This document shows, piece after piece, positions 40,084-50,567 of a stretch of 64,000 bases of DNA. The DNA is from Centaurea solstitialis. Its lineage: Eukaryota; Streptophyta; Magnoliopsida; Asterales; Asteraceae. Location of the stretch: the NCBI GenBank assembly GCA_030169165.1, contig CM058041.1, positions 26,924,622 through 26,988,621 on the forward strand. The letters run 5' to 3'. Under the pieces are notes generated by a model. That model searched no databases. It was not told the origin of the DNA and worked only from the letters and a program-made list of their open reading frames with translations. Positions within the stretch are counted from its first letter, which is position 1. Every line of letters starts with the position of its first letter. A program made the position numbers and the translations under genes.

Positions 40084-41060
40084 ATGTAACACCCTAAAAA
40101 GGGGTAAATTAAAACATGTTTTTTAACATGGAAAGACATGCTACATAACGCTATAACCCAAAATGGGAAGTACATAGGAGTTTACATCGGTAAAACAGAT
40201 TAATGAATGATAACCTATTAATCTAAACCAACAATTACAAAAAAGTCTAGATTAGAGATGGCTATAGACATAGGCATCAAAAATAGTGTTTTCGGCACTA
40301 TTTACTCTAATAGTATGAACTCAAAAGTAATGATGCCTACAAGTTGCCTGAACCGAGCAACATTGCTCCACTTATTGCTTAGCCAATCTGCTATCTTTAG
40401 AACCTGATATACATGTCACATTTAAGAAAAAAGTGTTAGGCTACAACCTAGTAAGAACATACCAATTTAAGCAAGAAATATATATAAGAGAGATAAGACT
40501 TCGCAAACAAGAATTTTCTTTATATAATTACACTTGAATAAATAACAAGGTTATGAATTCATTTTCCAGGACGGGGGATACCTGATTTCCATGGAATGCA
40601 GCTGTATTTTACATATCCATACAATTGAATCCTTGGGTTTCTGAAATAGTGTAAAATGAAGGGTTTCAAATAATTGCTATTTGACTTGGACATGTTATAA
40701 AAAGTCGAGCTATTTCGAACATAAAAGTAAGTTCCATCCCATATGTAGAGCCATACAATTGAGATATTGGTTATTGAGTTCAACCACCCACGTTCTATAG
40801 TCCAAGTCCTTCAACATAACACCATTTGCTCAAAGCTAGAAACAAACAATTATGAGTCTCAGGATCATCAAGTACAACCATCCTAGAGTTTGAGTTTTTA
40901 CGGAGATTGATACCCAAATCTAGCTAATAAGTGGAATATGAGCAACCACTCATAATACATAAATACAAAACGTTGACTCCCTGTCTATGAATCTATTACA
41001 CTAGTCTAAAGATTCACACTCAATCAATTGTAGGTTTTCAACTCATATTCATAGATGTTT
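40084..41060 (+). other. Unclassified insertion starting TGTAACACCC
   Basis: Homology to the RLK1 upstream stops exactly where TGTAACACCCTAAAAAGGGG begins, a start reminiscent of Gypsy LTRs. No matching second LTR, PBS or right end was identified. No coding frame of note. Confidence 0.3.
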
Positions 41061-41617
41061 AAAAAAATTAAAATTAAAAAATTTAAAAAAATTAAAATTA
41101 ATAGTTATACATATACTATAAAAATGTTGAATTTGTTAATACTGTTTTTAGAAAAGATCTACGTTGATATATGATTTTAACAAAATACAAATGAAGTTGA
41201 TCAAGCATGCATATCTTGAATAATTATTAACTTTTCAATAAATATAACTAATAGTTAGATATATTTATTAAACTATCAACACAATTTTATTATATATGAA
41301 ATAAAGTAAGATAACTAAAAAACTTTTGTGTAACTGATAAACGTATTTAATTAAAATTGTTATATTTGGCTTTTGATAATTCAATATATTGAATAATAAT
41401 ATTACTAATATTAACCTATAATTAAAATTGGTTAATAACTTTAAACTAATATAAATTACTATTTATTAATAATATTAATAATTAAATATTTGTAGTTATT
41501 TATATTAATAAGGATTATAGTAATAAAAAAAGTGACAATTTTTTAACAAATTATTCAAACTAGCTTATCAACAAGTCACTTTATGTCCAAACAATATACT
41601 TAAAATAAGGTAACTTG
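41061..41617. other. AT-rich intergenic DNA, no gene seen
   Basis: Extremely AT-rich, short tandem words around 41050-41100 (AAAAAATTAAAATT). Nothing coding. Confidence 0.6.
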
Positions 41618-41955
41618 TAAGAGCATATGCAATAATTTTTTTTTAATTTCTCAAAAATGAGGAATCAATGATTAAAACTACTAAATAAAATTACATTCAA
41701 CTCTAACAAATTTTTCTTAAAGATTTTAACATAAATTATATTAATAAAATGTTCTCTAATTTATTATTCAACTTAATATAAAATGATAAAAAAAAAGTTA
41801 ATGTTATTGGTGGAGCCGAATAAATTAATCAACTTTCATTAAGTTTTATTGAATTTTTGGAATTCTCAAAATTTTATTATAAAAACAAGATAACAAAATT
41901 ATTAAAAAAGATTTTTTTTCTTTTTAATTTTAAAAAATTGTTGAAGATGCTTTAA
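41618..41955. mobile_element. Tourist-like MITE, AGAGCAT family
   Basis: The element 41621-41952 (332 bp) begins GAGCATATGCAATAATTTTT and on the other strand AAGCATCTTCAACAATTTTT, flanked by TAA. AT-rich interior. Confidence 0.5.
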
Positions 41956-42172
41956 TTAATATATTATTTATCAATCAAGGTATAAGAAAAGTTTTTTTTA
42001 ACCCATAAAAGAAAATTAGTAAAATAAATTAAAAAAGCTTAATTTATTTATTTAGTATTTTTCTAAGACTATTTACATTTATAATCTCAACCAATCTAAT
42101 ATTAATAAAAATATTACTATATCTCTCATTCATTGTAACCCAATCCTATCTAAAATATTGTTTTATAAAAAA

Positions 42173-43409
42173 CTAGATTTGATCTTGTGTATTACTCAGG
42201 ATAATTTTTAAAAAAATAATTCATACCAGAAAAACTAATATTATAAATATGATTTGTTTAATTTAAATTATTTACTATAATTTAATTTATATTTAAGAGT
42301 ATTATATCTAGTAATTTGTTTATATTGAAATTATTGACAATAGACTTATATTATATAATCTATTATTTGCATTTTAATTAATCCTTAGAACATCCATCAA
42401 TATGTATATATGTATGTATAATAAATTAATTTTTACGAAAATTAACATATTTAGTATTGTAAAACATATAAGTAAATTGGACTATAAACATGAATAGAAT
42501 CATCATAATCATATCATCATGTGTAGGAAAAAATAAAAATTGAAGAGCGTTTGTAATACAAAATAACACAAAAAGTGTAATCAATGACCATAAATACAAA
42601 GTCACATACGAGAAATCAACAACTCCAACTTGGACTATAAACATGAATAAAATCATCATAATCATATCATCATGTGTAGGAAAAAATAAAAATTAAAGAG
42701 CGTTTAATTAATTACCTTTGTGTATGTATGTTTAATTGGTAGTGGCTTAATTAAGAGAGTTGCAGCAATTGATTGAGATTGAGAGATTGAAAGGGGTATT
42801 TATAGATTGAGATTGAAAGATTGAGATTGAGGTGTGTATTTTTGGATTAAAACTGTTTGATTTAATTATGTAGAGGATTTTTGAAAGTGGTATTTATCTT
42901 TTACATTATTTTATTTATTGTTTTCATATTTATCTATAGTTTAGATTAAAAATGAAAATTTTTAAAGAGTTTGAGTATATTTTTTGTTCCAACAAGTTGT
43001 ATGAAATTTTCTTAACAATTAAGAAAATAGGAAAAATAAGATTTTTCAACTTTGGAAAACACTTAGAAAATTGTACTTTGAAAATAAAGAGAATATTTTT
43101 AATTATTTATATCATCAATGAAAAATAATAATACGTGTATTAATTATATTAAATATTACACAAATATATGTAGAGGATTTTTTAAACCGTTTCATTTAAT
43201 TATGTATTTTTGAAAGTGGTATTTATCTTTTACATTATTTTATTTTTTGTTTTCATATCTATCTATAGTTTGGATTAAAATATTTGATTTAATTATGTGT
43301 TTTACATTATTTATTTATTGTTTTGATATCACCAGAAACGTGACACGTGGCAATTTGGCTCACCAGAGCACGACACGTGGCAGATCAGTTACTCTTTTAT
43401 TATATAAGA
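42173..43409 (-). mobile_element. Non-autonomous Helitron, minus strand, copy 2
   Basis: Minus-strand 5' end TCTTATATAATAAAAGAGTA follows an A; the 3' end is CTAG plus T at 42173, preceded by a degenerate hairpin (ATCCTGAGTAATACACAAGAT). 1237 bp. Near the 5' end it has two CACGTG boxes in GACACGTGGCA, like the Helitron at 19194. Two pairs of direct repeats lie inside: TGGACTATAAACATGAAT... at 42478 and 42632, and TTTTTGAAAGTGGTATTTAT... at 42878 and 43206. Confidence 0.7.
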
Positions 43410-43491
43410 TTATTTTTTGTTTTTTATACATATAATTATTATTTTTAAAAGTTATATAAAAATTTAGAAAATTTGGATCCATAGCAGATAA

Positions 43492-43978
43492 TTAAAAGAA
43501 GAGTTAATTACATTTTTGGTCCCTACGGCTTGGTGGTTTTAACACTCTGGTTCATTTTTAAAATAATTATGACTTTCATAATTTGGTACATATGGTTTAC
43601 ACTTTATAACGCTTTGGGTCCTTAATTACTAACACTGTTAAAATATTTTGTTAAGTAGGTTAATTACAGCAGTAGTTTGGTCATTTCATTCATGTTTTTA
43701 TTTTCAATTAAAATCACAAGGACCAAAAGTGTAATTTACTTTATTTAGTATTAATTACAAAAGAAGAAAAAAAAATGTTATTTAATTCTTAAAAAGCAGA
43801 TGCATATGAGGAGACCCAGCGTCTTCGTCCCCCTCACCTCCGGCGGCATGCCTCTCACCTCCGGCGCCGTCCCCCACAGGTATCAAATTATGAAATCCAT
43901 AATTATTTTAAAAATGGATTAAGAGCGTTAAAACTATCAAACCACAGGGACCAAAAATGTAATTAACTCTTAAAAGAA
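43492..43978. mobile_element. MULE-type MITE with perfect 9-bp TSD
   Basis: The element 43501-43969 (469 bp) has 24-bp perfect outer inverted repeats beginning GAGTTAATTACATTTTTGGT, extended imperfectly to ~43 bp. TTAAAAGAA is duplicated at 43492-43500 and 43970-43978. The centre contains a GC-rich CCTCACCTCCGGCG block, possibly a captured fragment. Confidence 0.88.
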
Positions 43979-44361
43979 AGTGATTTTTGTTGAAAAATAA
44001 CAAGATGACAAGAAAATTAAAATGAATTTTTTTTTTATGTGATGAAAACATATCAATATTGGTTTTTATTTGTAGGGAATTTAAAACTATAATCATTTGC
44101 TACCAATGGAGAATTGTTTCTTATAGTATATTTTCTAATTTTAAGTTTTATTATAAAAGTTTGATTTTTAATTAAATAAGTGTTTTTTTAAATATAAAAG
44201 TAACCGATAGTTTTATAACATGTGTAAAATCCATGTTAAAAATACATCAACAACAATGTCAGATCGTTGGACGAGAGGTTTGTGTGAGATTGTCAATATT
44301 AATTTATTTTTGATTTAAAAGTTTATAGATAGTCTAAGTTTAATAAATAAATGATGGATGT

Positions 44362-44751
44362 ATTGATCTTTACCAAGGTTCCAAATAGCGCGAGGCGTGG
44401 CGTGGCGGCAAGGCCTCAAGCCTTGGAAGCCACGGCGAGGTCACGACGTTTTTCAAGGCGTGACTTATGGCGGCAAATCTCTATATCATATATAATATTA
44501 TACACATTAACATGCGTTTTCCTACTATTATTCAATGAATAAATTATAATAAACAGTAAAGTAAGTTATACCTCATAAACTAACAAATAAGGCATTAAAA
44601 AGATAAGTTACATCAAAATATTGTGTTGCAAAAACCGCGCATTACCCCATGGCGTGCCTCAGGCATAACGTGGCGTGAGACACAAGCCTTAAGCCACGGC
44701 GCGCCATGGCGGCCGTTGCGGCGAGCTTTTTCGAACATTGATCTTTACCAA
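44362..44751. mobile_element. GC-rich foldback element with 15-bp direct repeat
   Basis: The insertion 44377-44736 (360 bp) starts GGTTCCAAATAGCGCGAGGC; the reverse complement of its end starts GTTCGAAAAAGCTCGCCGC. Both arms contain GGCGTGGCGTGAGG-like words. ATTGATCTTTACCAA flanks it exactly (44362-44376, 44737-44751). The direct repeat is longer than expected for MULE or hAT elements. Confidence 0.65.
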
Positions 44752-45261
44752 TGGGATTGATGATTTGATGTTGTACGTAGTCAAAATTGGCAACAATGGA
44801 AAATTGACACTAGGGCCATACCCACCTCCTTTTTGCCTTCGGCCCTTCGGGCTATTTTCTTTCATTCTGTATTTAAATTAGGAGTGTGCATCGGGTGAGT
44901 TCGGATTTTTAAGTTCGGGTACCCGAACTTTTCGGGTTGATTTTTAGCAACCCGCACTCCGTCCGAATAGTTCAGGTAACCGAAGAATTCGGGTAAGGCG
45001 GGTTCAGGCGGGTTCAGGTTCATGTTGGGCCTGACCGAACTTGTACAAAAAAGCCCATTTCAGCCATGAATCACTTTAACAATAACATGAATCTGACTTT
45101 AAGATGATTACACTTTCAAGTTTCGAAGTTTCAACATGAATCACTTTAACAATAACATGAATCTGACTTTCACTTTAGCCCCTTCATGCCTTTTAAACTA
45201 TTCATTATTAGATTTTTTTTACTGTTTGTAATACAATCATATATATATATATATATATATA

Positions 45262-45491
45262 GAAAAGTTCAAACAAGAACAAAACCATTTTATAGAAACA
45301 AAGAAACCATTTTGGATCACACATGATGTGGGCCCATGTGGGACCCATCCATTATTAAATCATATATGATTCTGGTGGGTCCCACCACTAAATCACATAT
45401 GATTTAATTAATGGGTGGGTCCCACATAATGTGTGGCTCACATTTGGTTCATTTGTTCCTTTAAAATGAGTTGTTCTTGTATAAACCTCCC
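45262..45491. mobile_element. (TA)n-flanked foldback MITE, second family
   Basis: 230 bp between TA runs, arms GAAAAGTTCAAACAAGAACA and GGGAGGTTTATACAAGAACA. The interior has GTGGGTCCCAC and AATCATATATGATT palindromic words. Confidence 0.65.
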
Positions 45492-45509
45492 TATATATAT
45501 ATATATATA

Positions 45510-45741
45510 GGGGTGGGTTCAAATGTGAACCACTTTTTGGTTGTGAACGTGAGGACATCCGAAAGAGCGACATGTGGCAGATGACTAGGCGCCACGTCAG
45601 GTCCACGGCGGGTTACTAGGTGCGATTCATGGGAGGGCATTGAATTAAAGGGGGGACCACGCTCAAAGCCGCCACGTGTCGCGCTATCGGCTGTTCTCGC
45701 GTTCACAACCAAAAAGTGGTTCACATTTGAAGTTTCCTCTC
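45510..45741. mobile_element. (TA)n-inserted foldback MITE, G-box family, copy 2
   Basis: Starts GGGGTGGGTTCAAATGTGAA; other end gives GAGAGGAAACTTCAAATGTG. One CACGTG remains (45673); the partner has mutated to CATGTG. Confidence 0.8.
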
Positions 45742-45768
45742 TATATATATATATATATATATTATATA

Positions 45769-45996
45769 GAGGAAACTTCAAATGTGAACCACTTTTTGGT
45801 TGTGAACGCGAGAACAGCCGATAGCGCGACACGTGGCGGCTTTGAGCGTGGTCCCCCTCTTTAATTCAATGCCCTCCCATGAATCGCGCCTAGTCATCCG
45901 CCGTGGATCTGACGTGGCGCCTAGTCATCCGCCACGTGTCGCGCTCTCGGTTGTCCTCACGTTCGCAACCGAAAAGTAGTTTGCATTTGAACCCAC

Positions 45997-46000
<4 letters not shown>
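45769..46000. mobile_element. (TA)n-inserted foldback MITE, G-box family, copy 3 (inverted)
   Basis: Same family in opposite orientation to copies 2 and 4. CACGTG at 45830 and 45933. Separated from its neighbours only by TA repeats. Confidence 0.8.
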
Positions 46001-46029
<29 letters not shown>

Positions 46030-46032
<3 letters not shown>

Positions 46033-46265
46033 GCAGGTTCAAATGTGAACCACTTTTTAGTTGTAAACGTGAGGACAATCGAGAGCGCGACACGTGGCGG
46101 ATGACTAGGCGCCACGTCATGTCCACGGCGGATGACTAGGCGATATTCATGGGAGGGCATTGAATTAAGGGGGGGGGGGACCACACTCAAAGCCGCCACG
46201 TGTCGCGTTCTCGGCTGTCCTCACGTTCACAATGAAAAAGTGGTTCACATTTGAACTTTCCTCTC
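46030..46265. mobile_element. (TA)n-inserted foldback MITE, G-box family, copy 4
   Basis: Starts GGGGCAGGTTCAAATGTGAA, ends in CTTTCCTCTC. CACGTG at 46091 and 46197. Contains a run of nine G near 46171. Confidence 0.8.
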
Positions 46266-46762
46266 TATATATATATTAGAATATTAAATAATACATATAG
46301 ATTATTAATATATTTAATGTCTTTTAAAAAAATTAAAATAAAGGCTTTTAAAAGTTCGGTTTTTCGGGCGGGTTCGGGTTTGAAATTAGCAACCCAACCC
46401 GAACCCAAACTTTATTCGGGTAGCTCGGGTTCGAGTAGTTCGGACTTCGGGTTGGCGGTTTTCGGTTTACGTTCTAATTTACGGTTCGGATTTTGGACGG
46501 GTAGTTCGGGTTGCACGGATTTTGCTCACCCCTAATTTAAATAGCCATTATCTTCTTTAAAATCTTGACGATTCAGTTAAATTTAATTGATTCATAAAAA
46601 ATACTAATTAATCCATATTCAATCAGTTAAATTTAACAAACCCATCGATATTTTAATGAACTTGTTAATAAACTTCTAAATTTAACCAATATGACATGGA
46701 TTCATGGTATTTTTTTACGAGCCAGTTAAATTTAACTGGCCATCAAGATTTTGGAGGAAGTA

Positions 46763-46995
46763 TATAGGGTCAGGTTCAAATGCAAACTCAATTTTGATTG
46801 TGAACGTGAGAACGAATCTCAGTTTCACATCTTTGGTTACGATGGACGCGATCACGAAGGATTGACGCTATTCATGGGAGGGTAGAGATTATTAAAGGAG
46901 AGACCGGTCAAAGCCGTCTTTATTGACTGAATGAGTGACGGAGATTCGTCCTTATGTTCACAACCAAAACTGAGTTCACATTTGAACTTTCCTTG
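46763..46995. mobile_element. Diverged relative of the G-box foldback MITE
   Basis: Arms AGGGTCAGGTTCAAATGCAA and AAGGAAAGTTCAAATGTGAA; the core TGTGAACGTGAGAACGA is preserved but CACGTG is lost. The flanks GAGGAAGTA and GAAGGAAGTA may be the target duplication. Confidence 0.5.
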
Positions 46996-47208
46996 AAGGA
47001 AGTAATGGATATTTAGATAAAGAGTAAAAGAAATGGCTAGGAAGTAAAAAAGAGGATACCGCTTGACAACCAATTTCCCCAACACCAAGCGTATCATCGG
47101 GTGATAATGATAGCTCTATATAGTACAAAGAGTATTAAAGTTGGTTTCAACCACCTTCTTGAAATAACTTCTTCAAAAAACAGTCTATATATATATATAT
47201 ATATATAT

Positions 47209-47266
47209 TTTCTGCATAAGAACTATTTTTTGGCTAATTTTTTTTAAAGACATTCTTATGCAGAAA
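47209..47266. repeat. Inverted repeat, 14-bp arms
   Basis: TTTCTGCATAAGAA (47209-47222) and TTCTTATGCAGAAA (47253-47266) with a 30-bp loop, next to a (TA)n run. Likely ends of a tiny MITE remnant. Confidence 0.5.
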
Positions 47267-48194
47267 GTAAAATACTGAACCCATTTTCTACCTATACTAT
47301 ATTAACATATTATTTATTGTATATTAATTGAATATATTTAAAAAATGTTTTTTCAACAAATTACACTGTTATATTCATGTTATAAATGCATTCAAAATAG
47401 CTCTAATATTAAATTTTTAATTTAATTTTATATTATAAATAACTAAGATTTTTTTAATACTTTCACTTTATACCTTCATGACCTTATTATAGTTCGTTAT
47501 GATTTTTTTACATTGAGTTTAATTTCAAACAATCTATATAAACACTGATTTTTATATTTGCGTTTAAATCTGCAAATACTATCAGTTTGGGGTTTTAAAC
47601 TTTTAATCGTAAAACCACCAATGATTTCATGGTGGAAGGTTTGATAAAAAAATTGACACTCATCAATATCAAAAGCGGTATATTAAAAAAATAGAAGATA
47701 AGTTTTGGTATTTGATTTTTTTTTATAATCATCATAACAATTATATTACATATATGATATATGTCTTTGCTTAAGATAAATACCTCAAAAATCAAAGTTC
47801 TAAGCTAATTGATGAGTTAGATACAATATAGTACAAACTAATTACATATACGTACATTGTTTTATAAGAACCAGACAAAAAATTTCGTTCCACATATTGA
47901 TATAGCCTAATAGAAAAGAGAATCATATCGTATTATATTTGAGCTTATTTATACATGAGACAGCGAATTAAATATTAAACGAGGTGGGCACATCGAATGG
48001 GACATGTAACACTGTGATTTAGAAAACGATATTACTAAAGTCTTCGTCTTCTTACTACATTTATTTTCCTGTCAACACTTATTTTGCAATCGTTCTCCTA
48101 CTATATTTTATCGTTGGCATGCTATAGTTATGTGTTATTTAATGAGTATTGTCTAAAGGTGTGAATTGTTTTAGCAACTAGTGACCTAAGGAAC
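47267..48194 (+). promoter_or_regulatory. Proximal upstream region of RLK2
   Basis: 47870-48190 aligns with the 330 bp before RLK1 (ATAGCCTAATAGAAAAGA, AAAGTCTTCGTC). 47267-47870 is AT-rich without an RLK1 counterpart. The distal partner is displaced to 39560. Confidence 0.55.
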
Positions 48195-48519
48195 ATGTTG
48201 TTTGAGATTCTATGCCTTGTGTTGTCCCCTTTGGTTTTGCATCGATTAATACAACTTGTCTTCCCTCTGATGAAGGTTTATAAGATATGATAATATTTTT
48301 AAGTAGATATTGAACTACATATTTGATACCTAACATAATTTGCTTAATTTTATGGCAGTGCATGCGTTGATGGAGATTGGAATGAAGTTGGGTAAAAGTT
48401 GGGATTTCAAGGAGGACCCGTGTACGGGTGGAAATTGGAGTACTGCATCAACTAACACAACAATTGTAAATAAAGTCACTTGCACACCGAGATCCTTCAA
48501 CTGCAATGTTTGTTAGCAT
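48195..48519 (+). pseudogene. RLK2 exons 1-2, damaged
   Basis: The ATG at 48195 and MLFEILCLVL match RLK1, but one base is missing at GTGTTGTCCCC (RLK1: GTGTTACTCCC), shifting exon 1 (48195-48275, 81 bp instead of 82). Exon 2 (48359-48519) keeps ALMEIGMKLGKSWDFKEDPC but has an in-frame TAG at 48514-48516, and its length no longer fits the phase of exon 3. As annotated, no full-length secreted receptor can be made from these exons; an unrecognised alternative first exon or non-consensus splicing remains possible. Confidence 0.65.
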
Positions 48520-48736
48520 GTAATATTGTTTCTCTCTCGCCCCCTTTAGTGAAATACTATACTAGTTATTTGCCAAACAAGTGGAAACTTAATATACCAG
48601 TTGATCAAAATACTGTTAAACTTTTTTATTAGCAAATACTCTTAAATTTTGACGAAATTTAAAGAGGATGCCAAATCAAATGATTTATATTATCATTCAT
48701 GGATGAGCTTTTTGATAATATTAAATTAGTTCCCAC

Positions 48737-49019
48737 TTAGGTTGTGTTTGGCAAAAATATGTTAGCTTATAAGCTAGTCTATCCAAACATGTACCACAAA
48801 CTACCTTATAAGCTAGCTTCTTGAAACGCTACTTTGAGTAGCTTATGAGGAGCTTTTTGTAGCTTTTTCCAATTATACTCTTATTAATATATATTAAATT
48901 CAAACATACATTTTTGGTCATTTTATTTATAAGTTAGTTTTTATCAAACATAGTTTGTTGATAAGCTAGTTTATCAGCTACTAACTAGCTTGTCAGCTAG
49001 TTTGTCAAACATAGCCTTC
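48737..49019. mobile_element. Tourist-like MITE in RLK2 intron 2 (TATGTTTGGCAAA family)
   Basis: The element 48740-49016 (277 bp) starts GGTTGTGTTTGGCAAAAATA; its other end gives GGCTATGTTTGACAAACTAG. It is flanked by TTA on the left and TTC on the right. AGCTAGTTTATCAGCTA words repeat. Confidence 0.55.
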
Positions 49020-49445
49020 ACTTTCAAATTAGACTACATATTATTTTGAATATTTTTTATACGATCTTATAACAATCTAGTTTTCTCTTAACTGTATCTT
49101 GGATAACCAAAAAGTAGCTTCACACATATGATGAAGTTTATTTTGCTAATTTTGTGTGATTTTGTTATCATTAATTGAATTTCTTGGCAAGGGCTTTTTG
49201 ATGATACAAATAATATAGGTGACTGAAAAAGGATAATCGAAATTTGTCAGTAATCAGATATATTTTCTTAAATAGTTTTGTTTGCTTTGTAATCTTTTGA
49301 ACTTTCATTACAAATGAAAAAAATTGAATTAAGAGTTGAGAGGCATAATTGTCATTTTCTAAAATTTTATTATCTATATGACGTATGTTTATAAGTTTGA
49401 TTGTCGATGTACTAATGAAGTTATATGCCAAAAATTTACTTTTGC

Positions 49446-49719
49446 CGTCTTCTCATGATACTATTATTTTAGGATTAATTTGAATGATTTTAAATTTTAT
49501 ATCAACATATTATCTTATATTATTATAGAAGTCAATTTGCATAATGCATCTTGATTTCGAAAATGGGATCTCAAACTCAAATCGTCTTCTCATGATACTA
49601 TTATTTTAGGATTAATTTGAATGATTTTAAATTTTATATCAACATATTATCTTATATTATTATAGAAGTCAATTTGCATAATGCATCTTGATTTCGAAAA
49701 TGGGATCTCAAACTCAAAT
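49446..49719. repeat. Perfect 137-bp tandem duplication in RLK2 intron 2
   Basis: 49446-49582 and 49583-49719 are identical by eye, from CGTCTTCTCATGATACTATT to GGGATCTCAAACTCAAAT. Identity implies a recent event. Confidence 0.85.
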
Positions 49720-49723
49720 CTTA

Positions 49724-49870
49724 GAGCATTCACTAGATTTTTAAGAGGTTTTTCAAAAACCTTCTTATAAGGTTTTTTGCATAGTGAAGAGGTTCTTCAT
49801 TTGAAGTTTTCCGTCATATGTCATAATTGTACGATTTGTCTTTTTAATTTTTTTTGTATTTAATAGTTTT
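49724..49870. mobile_element. Left part of a GAGCAT Harbinger MITE
   Basis: After TTA it reads GAGCATTCACTAGATTTTTA followed by AGGTTTTTCAAAAACC, like 38232-38420. The right end is not found. Confidence 0.4.
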
Positions 49871-50567
49871 AAGTTGATGAAATAATATATTTATTTATAG
49901 TAATTAATTGGATGATAGTAGGATGATAATTAGATTGGGTTAGTTCTGTCTTATTGGAATTTGGACTGTAATCCAAAACCAAGTTATCCAATTTGGATGT
50001 TTAAGTTTTGGATCTGAACTAAACCCATTATGATCTAGGTAGGGGTTGGGACTAGTAGTTCACTAATACGGAAAAAGTAATGGTTGGATGTTTTACATGT
50101 TTTTTTAAATATTTTCTAAAAAACTTGAAAAGACCAAAATACCCATGACTTAACGAAAAATTCACTGTTAGGGACTTAATAAGTGACGAAATGAAAAAAA
50201 AAATCCATGAAAAAAATACTCAAGGGATCCAATCCAAAAAAAAGTAATACTTAAGGCACCAAACCATAATTTTCATATAACCACAGGGACCATTTTTGTA
50301 ATTTCCTCTATTTTCAATTTGAAGTTTAAACTCAACGGCCCAAATGTAAAAAAAAAAGACCGCCATTGATGCCTCTTCTTGGAGTTGCAACACTCCAATT
50401 ACGAGAAAATAAAAACTTGATTGCCGAAGGAAATCGGAAGAAAAATGCAAATCTCTTTTCATTTTTCAGAAGCATGAATTGAATTCCTTTTACAAATTCA
50501 CCTGATTTAAAAAATTAGAGTGATTTGATGTTATTTCTAATGGCGTTTTGGCTGTTACGTTTTGCAG

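Larger units (their letters stand above)
44871..46542. mobile_element. hAT-type element with 8-bp TSD, hosting a MITE array
   Basis: The element 44879-46534 (1656 bp) has ends TAGGAGTGTGCA and TAGGGGTGAGCA and ATTTAAAT on both sides (44871-44878, 46535-46542). Its arms are made of CGGGTACCCGAA/TTCGGGT words. About 1 kb of its interior is the (TA)n MITE array 45262-46265. No transposase. Confidence 0.8.

Noticed and set aside
45491..46199. Frames of 66-113 codons in the MITE array
   Set aside because: They translate foldback MITE arms and TA repeats (poly Tyr-Ile) and occur on both strands.
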